From Bacillota bacterium (GTDB taxonomy: Bacteria; Bacillota; Clostridia; Lachnospirales; Lachnospiraceae), in the NCBI GenBank assembly GCA_023418475.1, contig JAEZZO010000017.1:1-13045 (forward strand): a DNA stretch of 13,045 bases. The letters are read 5' to 3'. The notes below the pieces were generated by a model. It worked only from the letters and a program-made list of their open reading frames with translations, was not told the origin of the DNA and searched no databases. Both the position numbers and the translations under genes were made by a program. This document shows positions 7,820 to 13,045 of this stretch, in pieces. How positions within the stretch are numbered: the first letter of the stretch is position 1; every line of letters starts with the position of its first letter.

Positions 7820-8770
7820 TCATAGCCTTTCTTGCAAAGCTGCTCCGGCACATCCAAGAACGTTCACAAGCTTATGTTTCACAAGAGCCTTTATATTGTT
7901 TCTTGCTGGTGTCAGATACTGTCTTGGATCAAAATGACTTGGATTATTTGCGAAATATTCTCTTACGCCTGCTGTAAAGGCAAGTCTTAAGTCAGAGTCA
8001 ATATTAATTTTACATACGGCCATTTTTGCTGCTGCACGTAACATTTCCTCCGGTATTCCAATTGCATCTTCTAACCTTCCGCCATATTTCTTAATAATCT
8101 CCACGTATTCCTGAGATACGGAGGAGGCTCCATGAAGTACAATCGGGAAGTTCGGAAGTCTCTTCTCTACCTCTTCCAGAATGTCAAATCTTAATTGCGG
8201 CTTCTGACCAGGTTTAAACTTGAAGGCTCCATGACTTGTGCCGATTGCAATCGCCAGACTATCAACACCTGTACGGGTAACAAACTCTTCCACCTCTTCC
8301 GGCCTTGTATAGGAAGCATCCTCTGCCTTAATGTTTACCGCATCCTCAATTCCTGCCAGCTTCCCAAGCTCACCCTCTACTACAACGCCATGAGCATGGG
8401 CATATTCTACTACTTTTTTGGTTACGGCAATATTCTCCTCAAAGCTATGTTTTGAACCGTCAATCATTACAGAAGTAAAGCCTCCGTCTATGCAGGCCTT
8501 ACATATTTCGAAATCATCCCCATGATCCAAGTGAAGTGCAATCGGAAGATCCGTATCAATGACAGCCGCCTCAACCAGCTTTACAAGATAGGCATGTTTT
8601 GCATATTTTCTGGCACCTGCTGATACTTGCAGGATTACAGGGGCTTTCTCTTCTTTTGCTGCTTCGGTAATTGCTTGGACAATCTCCATATTGTTTACAT
8701 TAAAAGCACCAATCGCATAGCCTCCGGCATATGCTTTTTGAAACATTTCTTTTGTTGTTACCAATCCCAT
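7820..8770 (-). CDS. fba: Class II fructose-bisphosphate aldolase, longer paralogue (316 aa)
   Basis: This is a cytoplasmic glycolytic or gluconeogenic enzyme that cleaves fructose 1,6-bisphosphate reversibly to dihydroxyacetone phosphate and glyceraldehyde 3-phosphate, using a divalent metal. The visible active-site parts are HLDHG (80-84, catalytic Asp82 and ligand His83), Glu134 in VEGELG, His180 in GTSHGAF, His213 in VLHGAS and KINIDSD (254-260). It carries the insertion between VLHGASSV and KINID (IIKKYGG, IGIPEEMLRAA) and the late HFDPRQYL typical of the longer class II forms. The start at 8770 is chosen for its GGAGG 5 bases upstream. An upstream in-frame ATG (8800) would put that site inside the gene. 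A related but clearly different aldolase lies upstream with its own promoter. The substrate could also be another ketose bisphosphate such as tagatose bisphosphate, which cannot be excluded. Confidence 0.93.
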   Translation of the reverse strand: MGLVTTKEMFQKAYAGGYAIGAFNVNNMEIVQAITEAAKEEKAPVILQVSAGARKYAKHAYLVKLVEAAVIDTDLPIALHLDHGDDFEICKACIDGGFTSVMIDGSKHSFEENIAVTKKVVEYAHAHGVVVEGELGKLAGIEDAVNIKAEDASYTRPEEVEEFVTRTGVDSLAIAIGTSHGAFKFKPGQKPQLRFDILEEVEKRLPNFPIVLHGASSVSQEYVEIIKKYGGRLEDAIGIPEEMLRAAAKMAVCKINIDSDLRLAFTAGVREYFANNPSHFDPRQYLTPARNNIKALVKHKLVNVLGCAGAALQERL

Positions 8771-8940
8771 ATTAACCTCCATCTGCCGTATATGCGGCAT
8801 ACAAAATTAAACAAAAAGTACGTAAGCGCTTTTTGCCGGTTGAAAAATGCATCTCTTTTCAACCTACTCCATTCTTTCACTTGGTTTTTTGTGTTCTGCT
8901 ATATTCAAGTCGCATAGTTAAATAACATTATTTACCATTC
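8771..8940 (-). promoter_or_regulatory. Structured leader of the 316-aa aldolase gene
   Basis: Between the predicted start site near 8940 and the gene lie about 170 bases without an ORF. A 9-bp hairpin (GGTTGAAAA/TTTTCAACC, 8838-8846 and 8856-8864) is followed by a cre-like AAGCGCTT core (8824-8831) that matches the CcpA consensus with about three mismatches. A short TGCCG/CGGCA hairpin (8784-8799) lies directly before the GGAGG site. No T-run marks a classic attenuator. Control of the leader by catabolite repression or RNA folding is inference. Confidence 0.35.
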
Positions 8941-8946
8941 ATGTCC

Positions 8947-8955
8947 ATTATAACA
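8947..8955 (-). promoter_or_regulatory. Extended -10 promoter of the 316-aa aldolase gene
   Basis: A perfect TATAAT preceded directly by TGT (extended -10) occurs on the minus strand. The -35 side (near TTATCG, 16 bases away) is poor, as is usual for extended -10 promoters. It gives the gene a transcript independent of the upstream aldolase. Confidence 0.5.
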
Positions 8956-9054
8956 TATATTTAACTTTCGATAAGTCCTTTTTATAATTTAACTTTTATA
9001 ATTTATACAACAGCTAATTAGCTATAGCGCAAAAACTCCCCTTTTATACACTAG

Positions 9055-9096
9055 AAAATGAAAGTGCGGATTCAAAAGAATCCGCACTTTCATTTT
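9055..9096 (-). terminator. Strong hairpin between the two aldolase genes
   Basis: A perfect 19-bp stem (9055-9073 with 9078-9096) encloses an AAAA loop. The arms end in AAAA and TTTT, so it can act as a terminator in either direction. It lies about 190 bases past the stop of the 288-aa aldolase and about 100 bases upstream of the next gene's -10, and it should insulate the two transcripts. Confidence 0.75.
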
Positions 9097-9105
9097 GTGT
9101 TATTA

Positions 9106-9204
9106 CAATTCAAATGTCAAAAGTCTAAAAATAAATTGTTGAATGAATATATATGCACTCACATTCCTCTACATAACCTGGATCAGGCTTTTGACAATTG
9201 AATC
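9106..9204. mobile_element. Possible MITE-like element with 16-bp inverted repeats
   Basis: ATTCAAATGTCAAAAG (9108-9123) and its near-complement CTTTTGACAATTGAAT (9188-9203) match at 15 of 16 positions and enclose 64 bases without coding potential. A small CCTG-GAT-CAGG hairpin (9177-9187) lies inside. Both arms carry an outward-facing TTGACA. The hexamer TTATTA flanks both sides (9100-9105 and 9205-9210), like a target-site duplication. AT-rich chance pairing or a noncoding hairpin remain possible. Confidence 0.3.
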
Positions 9205-9284
9205 TTATTAAATGAGAAATATTTCTCTTAGCATTCTGTAAATCAAGATATTAACAAAATTTTTCTATTACAGTCCTCATCAAA

Positions 9285-10151
9285 TTATGCTTTTCCTACA
9301 GATCCGAATAACTGCATCTTTTCTTTCACTGTAGCTTTGATTGCATCTGTACCAGGTGCTAATAATTTACGGGGATCAAAGCCTTTACCCTGTAAGTCTT
9401 TTCCTTCTTCGATATAAACACGTGTTGCCTTCTGGAAAGCCCACTGGCATTCTGTATTCACATTGATCTTTGCAACTCCAAGAGAAATTGCTTTTTTAAT
9501 CATATCATCTGGAATTCCTGTTCCACCATGAAGAACTAAAGGCATATCGCCTGTTTTCTGCTGAACAGCATCCAGTGTTTCAAAGCTGAGACCAGGCCAG
9601 TTATCAGGATATTTTCCGTGAATATTGCCAATTCCTGCAGCAAGCATAGTAACACCAAGATCAGCAATTGCTTTGCATTCACTGGGATCCGCACATTCAC
9701 CGGCACCAATTACACCATCCTCTTCTCCCCCGATTGATCCTACCTCAGCCTCAATCGAAAGACCCTTACTGTTACAGATTGCAACCAATTCTGTTGTTTT
9801 TTCAATATTTTCAGCAATCGGATAATGAGATCCGTCAAACATTACGGAAGAAAATCCTGCATCAATACAAGCTTTCGCACCATCATAACTGCCATGATCT
9901 AAATGAAGTGCCACTGGAACTGTAATTTTCAACTCCTCTAACATTCCATTCACCATACCTACAACGGTTTTATAACCGCACATATATTTACCGGCTCCTT
10001 CTGAAACGCCAAGAATAACCGGTGATTTCAATTCTTCTGCTGTTAATAATACAGCTTTTGTCCATTCCAGGTTGTTAATATTAAACTGACCAACTGCATA
10101 TTTTCCTTGCTTCGCTTTTGTAAGCATTTCTTTCGCTGATACTAATGCCAT
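9285..10151 (-). CDS. fba: Class II fructose-bisphosphate aldolase, shorter paralogue (288 aa)
   Basis: This has the normal length and sequence of the clostridial/FbaA-like glycolytic aldolase. It catalyses the same reaction as the neighbouring 316-aa gene. Active-site features are HLDHG (83-87, Asp85 and His86), FDGSHYP (105-111), Glu136 in EAEVGSIGG, His178 in GNIHGKY, His208 in VLHGGTG and KINVNTE (228-234). GDMPLVLHGGTGIPDD is the usual TIM-barrel phosphate-binding region. A GGAGG site lies 8 bases before the ATG. The perfect consensus promoter suggests high constitutive expression, so this is the better candidate for the main glycolytic enzyme (inference). The two aldolases share the same fold and order of motifs. 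They differ around the insertion before the KIN motif, so they are old paralogues rather than a recent duplication. Confidence 0.95.
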   Translation of the reverse strand: MALVSAKEMLTKAKQGKYAVGQFNINNLEWTKAVLLTAEELKSPVILGVSEGAGKYMCGYKTVVGMVNGMLEELKITVPVALHLDHGSYDGAKACIDAGFSSVMFDGSHYPIAENIEKTTELVAICNSKGLSIEAEVGSIGGEEDGVIGAGECADPSECKAIADLGVTMLAAGIGNIHGKYPDNWPGLSFETLDAVQQKTGDMPLVLHGGTGIPDDMIKKAISLGVAKINVNTECQWAFQKATRVYIEEGKDLQGKGFDPRKLLAPGTDAIKATVKEKMQLFGSVGKA

Positions 10152-10210
10152 ATTGATATCCTCCGTTAAAATTAATGATTGATAAACCTATAGTTACATA
10201 GTCAAGGCCA

Positions 10211-10239
10211 ATTATAAACTTTTCTATAGTATTTGTCAA
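10211..10239 (-). promoter_or_regulatory. Perfect consensus promoter of the 288-aa aldolase gene
   Basis: TTGACA (10234-10239) and TATAAT (10211-10216) are both exact and separated by exactly 17 bases on the minus strand. The predicted leader is about 50 nt to the ATG at 10151. Confidence 0.9.
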
Positions 10240-10398
10240 AACTAAAGTTTTTTTATACATAGCAATGGAATTTGGCAATTATCACTATATTATGTCACTT
10301 CATATAATATATTATCCAATTTATTTTCTTCTGTAATCATTTTGAATTGGTGCTTCTTCCTTAAAATTGATTATAAATAAATCGTTAGGAGCAAGTTT

Positions 10399-10638
10399 AT
10401 GATAAGACAATATGACAGCCTTCATTTTTACAGAGGCTATAATAATGACTGGACACCTGGCCCTCCAGGACCTCCAAGACGAAGACCTTCAGGTCCTCCT
10501 CCATGGCGTCCAGGTCCTCCCGGTCCTCCTCCGTGGCATCCGGGTCCTCCCGGTCCTCCTCCATGGCGCCCGGGTCCTCCCGGTCCTCCTCCATGGCCGC
10601 CCAGACGTGACTGTTGTGACCGTGGGCCTTTCTACTAA
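10399..10638 (+). CDS. Small proline/tryptophan repeat protein (79 aa)
   Basis: AGGAG lies 7 bases upstream of the ATG. After a tyrosine-rich head (QYDSLHFYRGYNNDW), the protein is built of a ten-residue unit PGPPGPPPWR. There are three full copies at residues 38-67 and a degenerate copy before them. It ends in a short basic, two-cysteine tail (RRDCCDRGPFY). It has no signal peptide or membrane segment. The pattern is partly collagen-like (GPPGPP) but broken by Trp every ten residues, so a true Gly-X-Y triple helix is unlikely. Short Pro- and Tyr-rich proteins of this kind occur among spore-coat and cell-surface proteins of Firmicutes, but I cannot assign one. The antisense acidic frame over the same repeat has no ribosome binding site and is a shadow. 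Confidence 0.65.
   Translation: MIRQYDSLHFYRGYNNDWTPGPPGPPRRRPSGPPPWRPGPPGPPPWHPGPPGPPPWRPGPPGPPPWPPRRDCCDRGPFY
10480..10599 (+). repeat. 30-bp tandem repeat inside the proline-rich gene
   Basis: Three full 30-bp units (10510-10599) with a diverged unit in front encode PGPPGPPPW plus R, H or P. Between copies mainly synonymous positions and the tenth codon differ, which points to selection on the peptide. The stretch is much richer in G+C than its surroundings. Confidence 0.85.
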
Positions 10639-10683
10639 ATAAATGAAATACAAATGATATATTGTAAGTAATCCTTATTGTTG

Positions 10684-10719
10684 CAGGGAGTATTCCTCTT
10701 TATGTCATAATACTCCCTG
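10684..10719 (+). terminator. Hairpin after the proline-rich gene
   Basis: A perfect 11-bp stem (CAGGGAGTATT, 10684-10694, with 10709-10719) and a 14-base loop lie 45 bases after the stop. No T-run follows on either strand, so intrinsic termination is uncertain. The 297 bases from here to the next gene hold this hairpin, a second hairpin and a promoter, and no ORF. Confidence 0.4.
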
Positions 10720-10814
10720 TGGCAAAATCTCAACTATAGTAACGGTTCACAGACCAGCCAAATTCTTGTTGTACATCTGGCAAGTGTTTTCAATAGAATT
10801 AGTAGATTTTCCGC

Positions 10815-10845
10815 TTGAAAGGCTCTGTTAGACAGAGCCTTTCAA
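10815..10845. other. 14-bp perfect hairpin ahead of the thioesterase promoter
   Basis: TTGAAAGGCTCTGT (10815-10828) and its complement (10832-10845) enclose the 3-base loop TAG. No T-run follows on either strand. It ends six bases before the -35 of the thioesterase promoter, so it could be a factor-binding inverted repeat or an inefficient terminator. Confidence 0.5.
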
Positions 10846-10850
10846 AAAGC

Positions 10851-10879
10851 TTGTCAAAATAAAATATTTGGATTATGAT
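10851..10879 (+). promoter_or_regulatory. Promoter of the thioesterase gene
   Basis: TTGTCA (10851-10856) and TATGAT (10874-10879) each match consensus at five of six positions and are separated by 17 bases. The leader would be about 50 nt. Confidence 0.65.
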
Positions 10880-10935
10880 GCAATTGTTAAAATGATTAAG
10901 ATACAAAATCTAGAGCTACCAGAGAGGAGATTACA

Positions 10936-11406
10936 ATGGAACCAAAGCATGTCTCAGATTCTTTAACCGAGCAGGTTCAGATAATCATGCCTTCCCATAG
11001 TAACGGCGTTAACCGCCTGTTCGGTGGTCAGCTGGTCGAATGGATCGATGTGGTTGCATCTGTAGTAGCCAGACGTCATTCCGGCTGTAACGTTACCACT
11101 GCCGCAATTGATAATCTGCAGTTTAAAGCCGGTGCCTTCATTAACAACACCTTAGTACTGATAGGTCGCATAACCTATGTCGGAAAATCCTCCATGGAAA
11201 TTCGTGTGGATACTTATGTAGAGGATTTATCCGGTATGCGTAAGGTTGTTAACCGCGCCTATCTGGTTATGGTTGCGATCGCGGAAAACGGGCAGCCCAC
11301 GCAGGTTCCGCAGTTGATTCTGGAAACCGAGGCAGAGCGGGCAGAATGGGAAGCTGGCAAGAAACGTCATGACCTTCGCGGTGAGAGACGAAAAGAAGGT
11401 TATTGA
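10936..11406 (+). CDS. Acyl-CoA thioesterase, hotdog fold (YciA/YkhA-like)
   Basis: The 156-residue cytoplasmic enzyme is of normal length for a single-hotdog acyl-CoA hydrolase, which releases free CoA and fatty acid. The family motif NRLFGGQLVEWIDVVA covers 26-41, with the Gly pair at 30-31 and Asp38 at the start of the central helix. DNLQFKAGAFINNTLVLIGRITYVGKSSMEIRV is the usual set of strands (shown in part here as DNLQFKAGAF, 59-68, and YVGKSSMEI, 81-89). The charged tail from 130 is typical. The start is supported by GAGAGGAG 6 bases upstream. It is monocistronic with its own promoter. A second good promoter overlaps its stop codon and reads into the next gap. Chain-length preference cannot be told from sequence. 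Confidence 0.9.
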   Translation: MEPKHVSDSLTEQVQIIMPSHSNGVNRLFGGQLVEWIDVVASVVARRHSGCNVTTAAIDNLQFKAGAFINNTLVLIGRITYVGKSSMEIRVDTYVEDLSGMRKVVNRAYLVMVAIAENGQPTQVPQLILETEAERAEWEAGKKRHDLRGERRKEGY

Positions 11407-11431
11407 CAATCACTAAGTACTGTGCTATTCT
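11403..11431 (+). promoter_or_regulatory. Promoter overlapping the thioesterase stop, reading into a gene-free stretch
   Basis: An exact TTGACA (11403-11408) and TATTCT (11426-11431, four of six) are separated by 17 bases, with TGC directly before the -10. Transcription would start near 11438, where no ORF follows for hundreds of bases. Confidence 0.45.
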
Positions 11432-11437
11432 TTCTTA

Positions 11438-11735
11438 AAAATCGGAAAGCAGGTTGTTAAATGTCACCATCTATCTATAATCCATTCTATAGAGACGACG
11501 ATCGGCAGCACTTGCAACTATGTTATCACAAATAGTAATGCCCCAATACAGACATTATTGTGAACACATAGGTGCAAGTGCTATTTATCTTGCGCCTATG
11601 TGGATTATATATAGAGTATAGACTATGAACCTGATATCTTATTGCATATCTGATCTTATTCTATTTACGTTTATCTTATAAGGATTCCATACCACATCGG
11701 CAGATATTAGAAATATCTTTGTCGGTGTGTTTTTT
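11438..11735 (+). ncRNA. Candidate structured RNA with alternative hairpins and its own terminator
   Basis: A promoter, a structured core and a hairpin with a T-run lie in order over about 300 bases with no supported ORF on the plus strand. In the core, 11565-11578 can pair upstream in an imperfect hairpin (11507-11582, ten matched pairs, then six, then six). It can instead pair downstream in a 14-bp hairpin (11565-11578 with 11589-11602, one G-U pair). The two folds exclude each other, as in riboswitches and attenuators. No ligand class or T-box core (GGNACC with antiterminator) is recognisable. It may be a small RNA, a leader of the ruined aspS gene, or a remnant repeat. Confidence 0.35.
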
Positions 11736-11826
11736 GTTCTCACAGACCAAGCATAGCGCAAGAACAAACTTCTGAACCAATAAAAAAACAAGCAATAGAA
11801 GTGAGCCAGGTACCAACCGTCATCAT
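11676..11826 (-). pseudogene. Possible frameshifted remnant of a small membrane protein
   Basis: On the minus strand a 28-residue frame from ATG 11826 reads MMTVGTWLTSIACFFIGS and continues to CAMLGL. This is a single hydrophobic helix like those of the very short DUF3789-type membrane proteins, a comparison made from memory. A one-base shift after CAM continues into LVCENKKHTDKDISN and ends at 11676 with ICRCGMESL. A good AGGAG-type site is not positioned for this start; the nearest GGAGGTGAT is about 29 bases upstream. The region also encodes a plus-strand terminator, so this may be chance. Confidence 0.22.
11693..11735 (+). terminator. Terminator at the end of the RNA candidate
   Basis: CACATCGGCAGATATT (11693-11708) pairs with 11712-11729 through a 2-base bulge and G-U pairs, and is followed by six T (11730-11735). 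It ends either the thioesterase transcript or the separate RNA started near 11438. Confidence 0.65.
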
Positions 11827-12048
11827 TTTAGGGACAAAGAATAGAAAACTTTATCACCTCCGTAAGAATAAGACAAGAATCAGCTATTAACACCTTAGCT
11901 CTATCAAATAGAAAGGTTATACAGTGCAGCATACAGATTATGCTGGAATGGATTCCAGCTGCCGTTAACGGCGGTCGTAAGTTAACCTACAATGATTATA
12001 TCTGAGACTATCACTTGCAGATCAGTAAGAAAGGTATGGTAATTTGTT
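11736..12048. other. Gene-free, probably decayed stretch before the aspS remnant
   Basis: No intact plus-strand frame is present, and I recognise no protein in the short broken frames. Three inverted repeats sit in a row at 11927-11972: CAGCATA/TATGCTG with a 5-base loop, CTGGAAT/ATTCCAG with a 2-base loop, and the 12-bp palindrome GCCGTTAACGGC. The first two share three bases and would compete. A GGAGGTGAT lies on the minus strand near 11850 without a usable start codon behind it. Confidence 0.5.
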
Positions 12049-12792
12049 ATGATAAATATTTGCGGAACACAAAATAACAGTTATACAGAGCCCGAAAAGC
12101 TTGCTAATCACATAGGAGAGACAGTCGCATTTAAAGGAGCTGTCTATAAGATAAGACTGATGAGCGGTTTTGCATTTGTTATCAGTATCTAAATCATTTT
12201 ATAGAGCTAATGCAGGTGGAAACACTTATGTTAACATCCGCACTCGACTATCTGAAACAAAATTATGAGTATGAGCTTTGCCTACGAAAGGTTTCCGTCC
12301 CCGTAATAACTGAAATTCCTGCTCTTCGTTTTCAGGAAGCAAAACAAATGATTTCAGAGGAATTTCATCGAGAAATCAAGGATATGGAGGACTTTGAACC
12401 GGAAGAGGAAAAGCTTCTCTCTGAGCTGATTAAAAGTAAGACCGGAAGTGAGTTTGTGTTGTAACACATTATCTCAGCAAAAAACGCCCCTTCTATGCCA
12501 TGGATGATCCTGAAAATATAGAGGTTTAAGTTTTGATTTATTGTTCAAAGGTCTGGAAATCACCACAGGTGGACAAAGAATTCATGATTATGAGGAGCGG
12601 TTAAAGAAGATGAGAGCAAGGAATATGAAGCCGGAAGCATTTGAAAGCTATCTGATGCTTCATAAATATGCCGTACCTCCTCATGGTGGCCTGGGGCTTG
12701 GTCTGGAACGTTTCACCAGCCGGCTGTTGGGTCTTAGTAATGTCCGATACGCCTCGCTCTTTCCGCGGGATATCAAACGATTAATACCATAA
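12049..12792 (+). pseudogene. aspS: Decayed aspartyl-tRNA synthetase gene (archaeal/nondiscriminating type)
   Basis: Four pieces of one class II synthetase are recognisable in order. Piece 1 (12049-12192, frame 1) is the start of the OB-fold anticodon domain (EPEKLANHIGETVAFKGAVY) and ends at a stop. Piece 2 (12210-12460, frame 3) begins inside the catalytic domain (ALDYLKQNYEYE, then FQEAKQMISEEFHREI to GSEFV). Piece 3 (12461-12526, frame 2) is VTHYLSKKRPFYAMDDPENI. Piece 4 (12529-12792, frame 1) has SFDLLFKGLEITTGGQRIH, then HKYAVPPHGGLGLGLERF (motif 3) and FPRDIKRLIP to the natural C-terminus. More than 100 residues are missing between pieces 1 and 2. A single base is lost in a T-run near 12458, and about four bases near 12527. 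It cannot make a working enzyme, so the organism must charge tRNA-Asp with another synthetase outside the window. The N-terminal initiation region has no clear ribosome binding site. Confidence 0.88.
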
Positions 12793-12820
12793 GCATACAC
12801 AATACCCGGTACAATTAATA

Positions 12821-12854
12821 AACCCTGTGATCTGTCCGCTGATTACAGGGTTTT
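12821..12854 (+). terminator. Terminator of the aspS remnant, shared with the convergent gene
   Basis: A 12-bp stem (12821-12832 with 12841-12852, one G-U pair) with an 8-base loop is followed by TTTTCTC on the plus strand. On the minus strand the arm runs into TTTATTAATT, so it may serve both converging genes. It lies about 30 bases after the aspS stop. Confidence 0.8.
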
Positions 12855-12864
12855 CTCATTGATG

Positions 12865-13038
12865 CTATTTCATCTGATCCAAATGCCTTTTTCGTTGTTC
12901 CTGCTTAGCTTTCGCATTATGAAAGCTTCCTGTATACTTTAAATAGGTCAAGAAATTGACAATAAAAAATACCTCAAGTAAATTTAGATTATTACTGACT
13001 CGGCCAGTTGGTAAAAATCCAAAGAATACGAGAGGTAT
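12865..13038 (-). pseudogene. C-terminal fragment of a membrane protein, unrecognised, probably broken
   Basis: On the minus strand a 57-residue open frame ends at TAG (12865-12867). It reads IPLVFFGFLPTGR, then LNLLEVFFIVNFLTYLKY and a basic tail ending KRHLDQMK. Two hydrophobic segments and a charged end look like the end of an integral membrane protein. It has no ATG or GTG start before its last residues, and an in-frame TAG at 13039-13041 lies directly upstream. The gene is therefore either frameshifted or cut by an in-frame stop, with the rest beyond the right edge. Its end shares the terminator with aspS. The family is not recognised. Confidence 0.4.
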
Positions 13039-13045
13039 CTAAAAT

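Noticed and set aside
10397..10594. Minus-strand acidic repeat frame (EEDRED units) opposite the proline-rich gene
   Set aside because: It has no ribosome binding site and is the mirror of a GC-rich repeat whose plus-strand frame has a good AGGAG and ATG.
11850..11862. Near-perfect ribosome binding site GGAGGTGAT on the minus strand
   Set aside because: No start codon with an open frame follows at a proper distance; the nearest ATG is about 29 bases away.
11760..11870. T-box-like GGTACC near GGGAC (plus) or GGTTGGTACC (minus) upstream of the aspS remnant
   Set aside because: The order of GGGAC and GGTACC does not match an antiterminator/terminator pair on either strand, and no Stem I signature is visible.

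Overview
The window looks like chromosomal DNA of a low-to-mid GC member of the Clostridia, most likely a Lachnospiraceae-type Firmicute. The grounds are purine-rich AGGAGG-like ribosome binding sites, TTGACA/TATAAT promoters, an AgrC-like GHKL kinase with a LytTR regulator, two clostridial class II aldolases, and an archaeal-type AspRS remnant. The genus is inference. No tRNA, rRNA, CRISPR array or intact insertion sequence was seen.

Left block (1-4753, minus strand). A two-component pair (LytTR response regulator, then GHKL histidine kinase, stop and start overlapping) is closed by a 14-bp hairpin terminator. Beyond it, on the same strand, lies a 76-residue six-cysteine protein and, 19 bases later, a large secreted multidomain surface protein that runs off the left edge. 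The last two look like one operon that could be a target of the two-component system, which is inference from position only.

Centre (4754-7620). A gene divergent from the regulator, across a 386-base intergenic region, encodes an 826-residue Cache-HAMP-GGDEF-EAL membrane protein for cyclic di-GMP turnover. Its GGDEF and EAL motifs are intact and its inhibitory I-site is missing.

Aldolase block (7820-10239, minus strand). Two different class II fructose-bisphosphate aldolase paralogues (316 and 288 aa) lie in tandem, each with its own promoter. The upstream one has a perfect TTGACA-17-TATAAT promoter. The downstream one has an extended -10 and a long structured leader. Between them are a strong bidirectional hairpin and a 99-base inverted-repeat element that resembles a MITE.

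Right block (10399-13045). In order come a small proline/tryptophan repeat protein, a YciA-type acyl-CoA thioesterase, a 640-base gene-free stretch, a decayed aspartyl-tRNA synthetase pseudogene, and the broken tail of a minus-strand membrane protein. The gene-free stretch holds a promoter, two mutually exclusive hairpins and a terminator, which together could be an undescribed RNA of about 300 nt. The stretch from about 11700 rightwards looks like decaying DNA.

The most unusual items are the Cys-rich protein/surface protein pair next to the two-component system, and the alternative-hairpin RNA candidate at 11403-11735.
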